A DNA stretch of 64,000 bases from Halioglobus sp. (GTDB taxonomy: Bacteria; Pseudomonadota; Gammaproteobacteria; Pseudomonadales; Halieaceae): contig JAGRIE010000004.1 in assembly GCA_020443425.1 (NCBI GenBank), positions 62,001 to 126,000 on the forward strand, written 5' to 3'. The translations under genes and the position numbers were made by a program. Below are positions 8,870-15,689 of the stretch, in pieces. Every line of letters begins with the position of its first letter. The stretch's first letter is position 1. The notes beneath the pieces are model-generated. The model saw only the letters and a list, made by a program, of their open reading frames with translations. It was not told the origin of the DNA and ran no database searches.

Positions 8870-9745
8870 GTGAGCACTCTGCAACAGGACATCGAGGCCC
8901 TGACCGGGTTCCTGCTCGACCACCCCCGACTGGTGGTCCTGACAGGCGCTGGCATCAGCGTGGCATCGGGAATACCCGCCTACCGCGACCAACGCGGCAC
9001 CTGGCGGCACAGTACCCCTGTCCAGGAGCAGGCATTCCTGCGCGATCCGCAGGCCCGGCGCCGCTACTGGGCGCGGTCCCGCTACGGCTGGCCGCTGATG
9101 CGCGACGCCTCCCCGAACGCTGCGCACCAGGCGCTGGCGCAGTTGGAGGCGCTGGGACGCATCGAGCTACTGATTACCCAGAATGTGGACGGCCTGCACC
9201 AGCGCGCCGGTAGCCGCAAGGTGCTCGACCTGCACGGCAGGATAGACCGCGTCCGCTGCCTCACCTGCGGCGCCAGCCACTGCAGGGACAGCGTCCAGGA
9301 CTTGCTCGACAGCGACAATGTGTGGCCGGACATCGCCACCCCGGGTGCCAGGCCAGACGGCGACATTGAGCCCGTCGACAACCTGCCCCACATGCTGGTC
9401 CTGCCCATCTGCCTGCTCTGCGGCGGCGACCTGAAGCCGGATGTGGTGTTTTTCGGCGGCAACGTGCCAGCTGCGAGCGTGGGCACTGCCCTCGACGCGC
9501 TCGACCGCGCCAGTGGCCTGCTCGTTGTCGGCACCTCGTTAACCGTGTTTTCGGGCTTCCGATTCTGCCGTCACGCCAGTCGCCGGGGCCTGCCGATTGC
9601 GATTATCAATCCCGGCGTTACGCGCGCCGACGACCTCGCGCAGACGACATTGACCTCGCGCGCCGCACCCTTGCTCAGCGCTGCACTCGCGCACCTGCAG
9701 CGCGCCGTCAGCCCGGTTCCATCCGCTCCCGGTAATCCCAGCTGA
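8870..9745 (+). CDS. Sir2-family NAD-dependent protein deacylase
   Basis: A 291-residue sirtuin that would remove acyl groups from lysines using NAD, giving nicotinamide and O-acyl-ADP-ribose. The NAD site is LTGAGISVASGIPAYR (24-39) and TQNVDGLH (103-110). The catalytic His is H122 in LDLHGR. The zinc-ribbon cysteines are C130, C133, C181 and C184. The FFGGNVP motif follows. The spacer between the Cys pairs is long, as in plant and bacterial class II sirtuins. The best start is the GTG at 8870, since the conserved core begins about 20 residues later and no ATG is nearer. The 3' end overlaps the convergent FMN-binding gene by 38 bp. Targets cannot be read from context. Confidence 0.92.
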   Translation: MSTLQQDIEALTGFLLDHPRLVVLTGAGISVASGIPAYRDQRGTWRHSTPVQEQAFLRDPQARRRYWARSRYGWPLMRDASPNAAHQALAQLEALGRIELLITQNVDGLHQRAGSRKVLDLHGRIDRVRCLTCGASHCRDSVQDLLDSDNVWPDIATPGARPDGDIEPVDNLPHMLVLPICLLCGGDLKPDVVFFGGNVPAASVGTALDALDRASGLLVVGTSLTVFSGFRFCRHASRRGLPIAIINPGVTRADDLAQTTLTSRAAPLLSAALAHLQRAVSPVPSAPGNPS

Positions 9746-10157
9746 ACAGCCGCAGCGGCTCAATCGTGATCAGCACCTCATCCTCGGCACGCGACAGCAA
9801 CCACTGCCCCAGTTTGGAGTCGGTGCCGCCCAGGTAGCGCTGCAACATTTGCGCGAGCACCTCGCCATCCTCATCCGGGTCGAGGCGGGCGATGCCCTGG
9901 CCGCGCACACCGTGATAGGGCGGCTCATTGGGTGCCAGTTCAAACCCGACCCGGTCACAGCGCTGCAGCAGGCTGACCAGTTGCGAGGATCGGTGCGACA
10001 CACAGCGCAGGTAGCGACCGTCAAAACCGTACCAGACGGAAACCACACGTGGGAACCCGTCCTGCGCCACGCAGGCCAGGCGCAGTGGAAACCGGGTGTC
10101 GGCAAGAAAGGTATCCACCTGTTCCTTGCTCCACGGCCCTTTCAATGTCATCGCCAT
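9708..10157 (-). CDS. Pyridoxamine 5'-phosphate oxidase-like FMN-binding protein
   Basis: A 149-residue protein of the split-barrel flavin-binding fold. It shows the family pattern FLADTRFPLRLACVAQDGFPRVVSVWYGFDG in broken form, followed by SHRSSQLVSLLQRCDRVGFEL and RGQGIARL. Members bind FMN, F420 or heme and reduce small molecules; this one lacks features that would name a substrate. The start is set at 10157, where AAGAGG lies seven bases upstream of the ATG. The longer frame to 10274 adds residues unlike the family. It lies 34 bp downstream of the secreted unknown gene on the same strand, so the two may be co-transcribed. Confidence 0.8.
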   Translation of the reverse strand: MAMTLKGPWSKEQVDTFLADTRFPLRLACVAQDGFPRVVSVWYGFDGRYLRCVSHRSSQLVSLLQRCDRVGFELAPNEPPYHGVRGQGIARLDPDEDGEVLAQMLQRYLGGTDSKLGQWLLSRAEDEVLITIEPLRLFSWDYRERMEPG

Positions 10158-10191
10158 ATCGTCGCCTCTTGCGGGGTATCGGCTGCCGCCG

Positions 10192-10932
10192 TTATCTGGC
10201 GCATTCCAGCGCCGCCAGGTCATGGTATCTGTAATGGATATCGACCGCCATTCCCCCACCTGAACCGTCTCCAATATTGGACACTCCCCGAAACCGTGTC
10301 AGGCGTCGCGATTGCGCGTCGTACCCCAACTCAATGGAATCCGCCACCAGTCGCAACACCCAGTTATCGACCGCCAGGCGGAAGCACTGGTCGGACTGCG
10401 TCGGGTAGGTACAGGGCGCACTGCGTATCTGCAGTTCGACCAGCGCCTCGCGCGCCGCCAGCGGAAACTGGAATCGCTGCTGCTGACCGTCGACCAGGCT
10501 CGACCAATGGTCGGTTACAAAGGCGTCAAAGCCGGCGTCGATCACAAGCGGAGAGGCCGGTGACGGTGTCAGGGTGTGGGAGCGGCCGGTGCCGTCGGCG
10601 CTGTCATCGCGTGTCGTGACAACGACCGCACCGCTGCGCAGAGCCACTGCAATGCTATCGCCCGAATACAGGTTGTGCTGTTCAAACGAGGGCGTGGTTG
10701 AACCGGGCGCGTAGTTGAGGGTCTTGTAAGCGATCAACTCATCGTCGGTGTCGCGGTACAGCACCTCGCGGATTCCGGCATCCGCACTGACACAGTGTGT
10801 CTCCCGATAGAGAAGTTCCTTGCTGTCGAGATCATACGCCTCACCGACAGTCGCGGCCTCCAGCATGCTGCCGTGCACGGTATGCGCCAACAGCATACAG
10901 CCGACTGCTACCGACCGCCTAAACCCTGTCAT
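10192..10932 (-). CDS. Exported protein of unknown function
   Basis: A 246-residue protein with a likely signal peptide (GFRRSVAVGCMLLAHTVHGS). The start ATG at 10932 has AGGAG eight bases upstream; two earlier in-frame ATGs are less well placed. The mature part is rich in beta-strand-like segments, with phrases such as YDLDSKELLYRETH, VITDAG-like repeats and a terminal HYRYHDLAALECAR. It has three Cys late in the chain (CTYPTQSDQC and near the C-terminus), compatible with disulfides in the periplasm. I recognise no family. It leads an apparent two-gene unit with the FMN-binding protein. Confidence 0.75.
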   Translation of the reverse strand: MTGFRRSVAVGCMLLAHTVHGSMLEAATVGEAYDLDSKELLYRETHCVSADAGIREVLYRDTDDELIAYKTLNYAPGSTTPSFEQHNLYSGDSIAVALRSGAVVVTTRDDSADGTGRSHTLTPSPASPLVIDAGFDAFVTDHWSSLVDGQQQRFQFPLAAREALVELQIRSAPCTYPTQSDQCFRLAVDNWVLRLVADSIELGYDAQSRRLTRFRGVSNIGDGSGGGMAVDIHYRYHDLAALECAR

Positions 10933-11077
10933 CCATTGCTCTCCTGCACTCACGCGATTCATAGTGGGGATACGCCGTGGCGCCCGCTTTGGATTGCCCT
11001 GGTCGCCACGGTCGTACACTGATGATCGGATCTCGCCCGGTACACATACATAAAGTGATACCTATGGGAGATATACA

Positions 11078-11251
11078 ATGAAACGTCCACTGTTGATCGC
11101 TACCCTCACCCTACTGCTCAGCGCTTGCTCCAGCGTCAAGGTCACCGACTACCGCGATGCCAGGCCACTGCTCGATATACAACAGTTCTTCAGCGGCGAA
11201 CTGACCGCACACGGTGTCGTCAAGAACAGGAACGGGACAGTCGTTCAATGA
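11078..11251 (+). pseudogene. Truncated DUF3833-type lipoprotein (N-terminal fragment only)
   Basis: Fifty-seven codons begin with a lipoprotein signal peptide, MKRPLLIATLTLLLSACSS, whose lipobox Cys is residue 17. The next part, VTDYRDARPLLDIQQFFSGE then LTAHGVVKNRNGTVVQ, matches my memory of the start of DUF3833 lipoproteins. In intact members a basic RRF segment and more than 100 further residues follow. Here a TGA comes at once, and no continuation is visible in any frame. The DUF2452 gene ends two bases later on the other strand, so this looks like a deletion junction. GGGAG lies nine bases before the ATG, so the fragment may still be translated. Confidence 0.65.
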
Positions 11252-11252
11252 G

Positions 11253-11897
11253 TCAACGATGAGAAAATTCGGCTGGCGCGTCGGCAGCCTGCTGCTGGTG
11301 ATTGCGCGCCAGCCCGACGCCCAGTAGCGCCCCAGCCCCGCCCGCCGCCAGCCACTCGCCGGCATCGGCCAACAGCCGCTCGCCCCCTTGCTCGCACAGC
11401 GCCAGCGTCTGTTGTAGCGACGATGCCAGCGCTGTCGCCAGCAGTCTCTGGTAGTAAGGCAGGTGACTGATATAGTAGGGCAGGCTATCCTCGACTGCGG
11501 CCTGCCCCTGCAGGCTATCAACGAACCCGGCGACGAACGCCTGCGCCCGCTCCAGCGCCAGCGACTCCGTCTCCCCGTTTGTGCTTGTCTCTATCGCCCA
11601 TGTCATATCCATGCGCAGTCGACAGCGACCCAGGAAAGCACCCGGTCGCCGCGTGCCCCATTCATGGGGCCCTATCAGGGACAGCATCCAGTCGCCCTCC
11701 CCGACATACAGGAAATAGTCTTTGCCCGGCACCGGCTTAAACCGAAAACGGGCGGCGAGTACCAGTGATGAGATACAGTAGTCGCGAAGAAAGGTTGCTG
11801 CGTCTTTGCTGCCCACGGCGGCGGGCTGCATCGTTGACCAGTCCCTGAGAACTGGCACCGCCCCTTTCCCCTGCGGGTTGGGGTTTTTCTTATTCAC
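11253..11897 (-). CDS. DUF2452 family protein
   Basis: About 214 residues starting with a GTG just before NKKNPNPQGKGAVPVL, the signature I associate with DUF2452. Conserved-looking phrases follow: FLRDYCISSLVLAARFRFKPVPGKDYFLY and WMLSLIGPHEW. The frame could also start at a GTG at 11951 that touches the stop codon of the glutathione peroxidase gene, but those extra 18 residues look non-conserved. The C-terminal quarter is Ala-rich and helical (GGAGALLGVGL) and may be membrane-active or just flexible. It is the last gene of a leftward unit with DUF2892 and glutathione peroxidase. Its function is unknown. Its C-terminus lies at the junction with the truncated DUF3833 fragment, so it could itself be altered there. 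Confidence 0.75.
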   Translation of the reverse strand: MNKKNPNPQGKGAVPVLRDWSTMQPAAVGSKDAATFLRDYCISSLVLAARFRFKPVPGKDYFLYVGEGDWMLSLIGPHEWGTRRPGAFLGRCRLRMDMTWAIETSTNGETESLALERAQAFVAGFVDSLQGQAAVEDSLPYYISHLPYYQRLLATALASSLQQTLALCEQGGERLLADAGEWLAAGGAGALLGVGLARNHQQQAADAPAEFSHR

Positions 11898-11951
11898 CTC
11901 GCCCACACCTTGCTCAGCCCTTGCGCACACTGATCGCGCCAGAGAGCGCAC

Positions 11952-12485
11952 TCACGGCAGCACCCCCTCGATCGCCATCTGTAACTCGGTGCTGTCCGGC
12001 GACACGCTGCTGCCAAAGTGAGCTACTACCGAGCCCGCGCCGTCGACGACATACTTGTTGAAGTTCCACCCGGGCGCCTCGGACTGGCGCGCCAACTCGG
12101 CGAACACGGGATTGGCCCCGTCGCCGCGCACATGGCTCGGCGCCAGCATGGTGAATGTCACCCCGTAGTTGACGTAGCACACCTCAGCGGCTTCCGCCTC
12201 GTCGTTGGCCTCCTGGCGAAAATCATCGCTGGCGAACCCTACCACCTGCAACCCCTGCTCACGGTATTTCTGGAACACCGCCTCCAACTGCTTGAACTGC
12301 GGCGTGTAGCCGCAGTGACTGGCAGTATTAACGATAAGCAGTGGCTTGCCGGCAGCCACCTCACACAGGTTAACGACTTCGCTGGAGTGCAACTTGCGCA
12401 TCTCGACATCCAGATAGCCGGCGCAGTCTGCGAAGGCGGGGCTGGCGAGCGATAAGGCCGCCATCATAACGCTACTACGAAACAC
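11952..12485 (-). CDS. Exported glutathione peroxidase-like protein
   Basis: A 177-residue thiol peroxidase of the glutathione peroxidase family, which reduces peroxides with glutathione or thioredoxin. The active-site segment VNTASHCGYTPQF places the peroxidatic Cys at residue 58 where animal enzymes have selenocysteine. FASDDFRQE and a late WNFNKYVVD supply the usual Gln/Trp/Asn catalytic partners, although the first is varied. A signal peptide ending SPAFA predicts export, less common in bacterial members. The start is the GTG at 12485, seven bases after AGAGGAG; the longer frame begins with a TTG lacking a ribosome site. It lies between DUF2892 and DUF2452 genes on the same strand. Confidence 0.88.
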   Translation of the reverse strand: MFRSSVMMAALSLASPAFADCAGYLDVEMRKLHSSEVVNLCEVAAGKPLLIVNTASHCGYTPQFKQLEAVFQKYREQGLQVVGFASDDFRQEANDEAEAAEVCYVNYGVTFTMLAPSHVRGDGANPVFAELARQSEAPGWNFNKYVVDGAGSVVAHFGSSVSPDSTELQMAIEGVLP

Positions 12486-12521
12486 GCTCTTACTCCTCTG
12501 CAGTCCGGAATACGGCAAATG

Positions 12522-12755
12522 CTAACAGATTGTGGTGGGTGCCGCGCCATCGCGCCTGCTACTGGTATCAAGGTCAAGCAGATACCAGACGTAACAGCGC
12601 GAGAAAATGCCGTTGAGAATCAGCGCCAGGGACACGAAAGTGATGAACCATTCAATGACATTCATCGACGGTTGCGACAGTGCCCAGGCCGCGAAGATCA
12701 CACCCAGAACAAACCGTGTGACCCGCTCTATGTTACCCAAATTACGCTCTATCAT
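12522..12755 (-). CDS. DUF2892 (YgaP-like) inner-membrane protein
   Basis: A 77-residue protein beginning MIERNLGNIERVTRFVLGV, the start typical of DUF2892. Two hydrophobic spans follow (VLGVIFAAWAL and WFITFVSLALILNGI), then CYVWYLLDLDT. The family corresponds to the membrane part of YgaP-type rhodanese proteins; stand-alone members have no assigned role. GGGAG precedes the ATG by seven bases. It is the first gene of the leftward unit leading into glutathione peroxidase, with only a short gap to the next start. Confidence 0.88.
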   Translation of the reverse strand: MIERNLGNIERVTRFVLGVIFAAWALSQPSMNVIEWFITFVSLALILNGIFSRCYVWYLLDLDTSSRRDGAAPTTIC

Positions 12756-12864
12756 GGTCTTTCTCCCAAGTGGTGTTGCCTTAATTAACGGTATATACGC
12801 AAACTCGAGAGAGATGGATCACCGGCGCCCGGTCGCTGCTCCCTTAACAGGGGGCTGCCTGCCG

Positions 12865-13299
12865 TCAGCGCCTGTCAGGCACCAGTACCGCGATCACCCA
12901 GCCCTGTGGTGCCAGAGCCCTGACCAGTTTGACCACGCGTCGCAGTGAGGGAGGCAGCGCGGCGGGCTGGGTGTCGGACAGGCCACCGTCGATGATCACA
13001 GCCTGGGCCGCCCTGCGCCGGCCGCCGAGGTAGTAACTGACCGCGGCTTGTTTCTGCAGGTTCTTGACCCAGAATGAACGCTGGCCACGCGCCGTCGTGA
13101 TGATACGGTAAGCCCCCAGCCGGTAACTCCACAGGGGAGTCCGCCGCAACAAGCCACTCTTGAAACCGACAGTTTCCAACACAATCAGGCTGGCCGGCGT
13201 CAGCGATGGCGAGCCGAGCCCGAAGCGCACCGCCGGCTCCACCACTGCGTTCAGGCGGCGAAAAACAGATTGCTCAACTCTGGTGAAGGTAGTGCTCAT
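12865..13299 (-). CDS. Deazaflavin-type nitroreductase family protein (DUF385)
   Basis: A 144-residue split-barrel protein of the deazaflavin-dependent nitroreductase family. The core LIVLETVGFKSGLLRRTPLWSY corresponds to the family's TTGRKSGxxRxxPL phrase, and RSFWVKNLQKQAAVSYYLGGR to its WxxNLxAxPxV segment. Actinobacterial members use F420, while others bind FMN or heme. It starts eight bases after the stop of an HsaA-like monooxygenase gene on the same strand, so it is almost certainly co-transcribed. Such oxygenases need a flavin reductase partner, and this protein is a possible but unproven candidate. A second family member lies at 18267-18734. Confidence 0.8.
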   Translation of the reverse strand: MSTTFTRVEQSVFRRLNAVVEPAVRFGLGSPSLTPASLIVLETVGFKSGLLRRTPLWSYRLGAYRIITTARGQRSFWVKNLQKQAAVSYYLGGRRRAAQAVIIDGGLSDTQPAALPPSLRRVVKLVRALAPQGWVIAVLVPDRR

Positions 13300-13307
13300 A
13301 AGCGTCC

Positions 13308-14495
13308 TTAAATAAAGTAATCGGTGTTAGCGGCACCCAGTGCCACCGCACCCAGGTTGCGTGCGAACGCGGTTGGATTATTCGCTACGTGCGCCCTCGC
13401 GGTGTGGATGTCCAGGAACCGCTGCTGTATCGCGCTGCCCTGGAACACCGACGAACCGCCGGCTGACGAGAACAGTGCATCGACCACCTCGATTGACTTT
13501 TCAATAACCAGCGACGCCTGGTAGCGATAGAGGATACGGTCCTCCAGTGAAATGGGATGACCGGCACGCAGTGCAGCCATCATGGCATCAAAATTGGCAA
13601 GCATCACTGTCGTCATTTCCTCGATGGCATTTCGCGCCGCAGCGATACGCATCTGTGTGCCGGTGTCTTCGGCCAGTTTGGTGACATCGCCGCTGGCCTT
13701 GCCGCGCACCAGCGCCGTGTACAGCGATAGCGCATCCCTGGCGGCTCCGATCGCGGGCGTGGACACCACACGGATAAACAACTGGGCCCAGGGCAGGCGG
13801 TACAGCAGGGCACTGTCCTTATCGACTCCTGGATTGGTCCCTGCGAATCCGTCCGACTGTCTATGGGTGCGGTAATCCGGCACGAAGACGTCTTCCACCA
13901 CGATGTCATTGGATCCGGTGCCCTGCAGCCCCATGGAGTGCCAGGTATCCTCTATACGGTAATCTGTGCGCGGGACCAAAAACGTGCGGTACGTGCCGTC
14001 AGGCAGGATACCGCCCAGCAGCGCCCAACTGCAGTGGTCGCAGCCGCTGCTCCATCCCCAGCGCCCGGAGAACCGGAACCCGCCGTCCACCGGTGTCACC
14101 TTGCCCATCGGCGCGTAGGAGGACGATACCCGGGTGTGGATGTCATCACCCCAGACATCGCGCTGCGCGCGCTCGTCCATCAGGGCAATCTGGAATGCGT
14201 GTACCGCGACAATGCCGCTGGCCCAGGCGGTTGACATGCAGCACTCGGCGATAGCCATCTGCATGCGGAAAAAATCCTGTGGATCCAGTTCATAGCCACC
14301 CCAGCGCGCCGGTTGCAGCGCCAGGAAAAAACCCGCCTCCTGCAGCGCCGCGATACTCTCGACCGGAACCCGTCGCTCGCTGCGGGCCCGGGCGGCGTTC
14401 GCGCGCAACAGGGGCTGCAATCCCTGAATACGGGACACCATGGCCTGGCCCTCCTGCTGTCGCAGCGGTGCCTCCATCGTCAGCTGTTTATTCAT
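13308..14495 (-). CDS. HsaA-like flavin-dependent monooxygenase (acyl-CoA dehydrogenase fold)
   Basis: A 395-residue two-component monooxygenase oxygenase subunit. It follows the layout of HsaA, which hydroxylates a phenolic secosteroid in sterol degradation: FFLALQPARWGGYELDP, TRVSSSYAPMGKV, FSGRWGWSSGCDHCSWALLGG and MGLQGTGSNDIVVEDVFVP. Related enzymes act on phenols, indole or dibenzothiophene, so the substrate is not fixed. They use reduced flavin delivered by a separate reductase. The start is the ATG at 14495 with GGAG seven bases upstream; the extra N-terminal 42 residues of the open frame are read from a terminator hairpin. The deazaflavin-type gene follows after eight bases. Confidence 0.85.
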   Translation of the reverse strand: MNKQLTMEAPLRQQEGQAMVSRIQGLQPLLRANAARARSERRVPVESIAALQEAGFFLALQPARWGGYELDPQDFFRMQMAIAECCMSTAWASGIVAVHAFQIALMDERAQRDVWGDDIHTRVSSSYAPMGKVTPVDGGFRFSGRWGWSSGCDHCSWALLGGILPDGTYRTFLVPRTDYRIEDTWHSMGLQGTGSNDIVVEDVFVPDYRTHRQSDGFAGTNPGVDKDSALLYRLPWAQLFIRVVSTPAIGAARDALSLYTALVRGKASGDVTKLAEDTGTQMRIAAARNAIEEMTTVMLANFDAMMAALRAGHPISLEDRILYRYQASLVIEKSIEVVDALFSSAGGSSVFQGSAIQQRFLDIHTARAHVANNPTAFARNLGAVALGAANTDYFI

Positions 14496-14531
14496 GCTCT
14501 TTCTCCGTCTTATGTCGCACTTCCCACGCGT

Positions 14532-14557
14532 AAAAACCCCGCGGCCGGAGCCGCGGG
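14532..14557 (-). terminator. Rho-independent terminator between the SDR and monooxygenase genes
   Basis: Read on the minus strand, an 8-bp GC stem (CCCGCGGC/GCCGCGGG, loop TCCG) is followed by a run of T. It is placed to end the short-chain dehydrogenase message, but it also lies only about 37 bases before the monooxygenase ATG, which leaves little room for a promoter. Confidence 0.8.
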
Positions 14558-14675
14558 CAAGGGGGTTGGGATGGGGAATGACGGACGGGGGCAGGTGTTT
14601 GCCTGCCGCCGCAGTCGTCATGCCAAAGATACGGGGGGCGAGATCAACCGGATCACCGACTGCAAAAAAAATGTA

Positions 14676-15488
14676 CTAAGCGGAACGGGATTTCCCGATC
14701 GCACGCTGCATGCCGTAGCCGGAGAGAGCGATCGACCATTTCCGGGGCAGCAGGCGGAGCAGGCCGATAAACAGCCGATTGCTGAGACCGGGAGTAAAAT
14801 GCGGCGCCACGCCGAGATGCGCCAACGCCTGTTCGGCCACCACAGCGGGACTCATGATGCCGACCAGCTGATCCCGGCTGATGCCCTGCTTGAGGGGGGC
14901 CTCGGTGTCAGTCGCACCCGGTGCCAGCAGCAGCACATCCACACCGCTGTCCCTGACCTCGTACCAAAGACCCTGGACCAGGCTGTGCAAAAAGGCTTTC
15001 GACGCAGCGTAGGCGGTCGACCAGGGAAATACCGCATCACCTTCTATGGAACCGGTAAAAATAAAACCACCGCGCCGCTGCGCGACCATGACTGGCAGCA
15101 GCGCCCGCGCGATACGGGCCGGCGCCAGGCTGTTGGCCCGGTACATAGCCTCCAGCGCATCCGGCGGTATGTCCAGGTAGGCGCCCTTCGCCACACCGTA
15201 GCCTGCATTGCTGATCACCAGGCCGATGTCCAGCCGCAGGACCTCCTGCGTGAGATGCCCGACCTGGTCCGGGTCGCATAAATCACACACGATACAGGTG
15301 ACCGAAATGCCGAATTCACGTTCCAGTTCTTCCTTGATGGCCAGCAACAGGGGCTCGCGACGCGCGGTCAGCACGAGGTCAAACCCCCGCTGCGCCAGCA
15401 GCCGGGCAAACTGCTCACCGATACCCGAGGAGGCGCCCGTTACCAATGCGGTGGGACCGTAGCGCTGTGTCCATTGACTATTTTCCAT
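14676..15488 (-). CDS. Classical short-chain dehydrogenase/reductase
   Basis: A 270-residue NAD(P)-dependent oxidoreductase. TGASSGIG binds the cofactor, ISNAGYG is the structural NNAG-type motif, and the catalytic set is Ser in FTGSIEG, Tyr and Lys in YAASK. The C-terminal tail (RLFIGLLRLLPRKWSIALSG) resembles members that act on lipids or steroids. The start at 15488 has AGGTGAG six bases upstream; a longer open frame to 15545 lacks a ribosome site. It is followed by a strong terminator, so it is probably transcribed alone. A link with the neighbouring HsaA-like gene in steroid or aromatic metabolism is possible. Confidence 0.88.
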   Translation of the reverse strand: MENSQWTQRYGPTALVTGASSGIGEQFARLLAQRGFDLVLTARREPLLLAIKEELEREFGISVTCIVCDLCDPDQVGHLTQEVLRLDIGLVISNAGYGVAKGAYLDIPPDALEAMYRANSLAPARIARALLPVMVAQRRGGFIFTGSIEGDAVFPWSTAYAASKAFLHSLVQGLWYEVRDSGVDVLLLAPGATDTEAPLKQGISRDQLVGIMSPAVVAEQALAHLGVAPHFTPGLSNRLFIGLLRLLPRKWSIALSGYGMQRAIGKSRSA

Positions 15489-15689
15489 TTCACTCACCTG
15501 TTCTGTAGGCTGCCCCGGCCGAGTCACTGCCTCTACCCGCACCACACAAGGCGTTACCTGTCGCCGGTCAATCGCCGTAGTCTATCCCAGAATCACTGGC
15601 CTGCCAGGCAAGCGCCGGAATAAACCATTGATCATACAGGCAAATCTCTCGATACTGTCGCGGATAATCGGGGGGAGTTGGAGAGGTCG

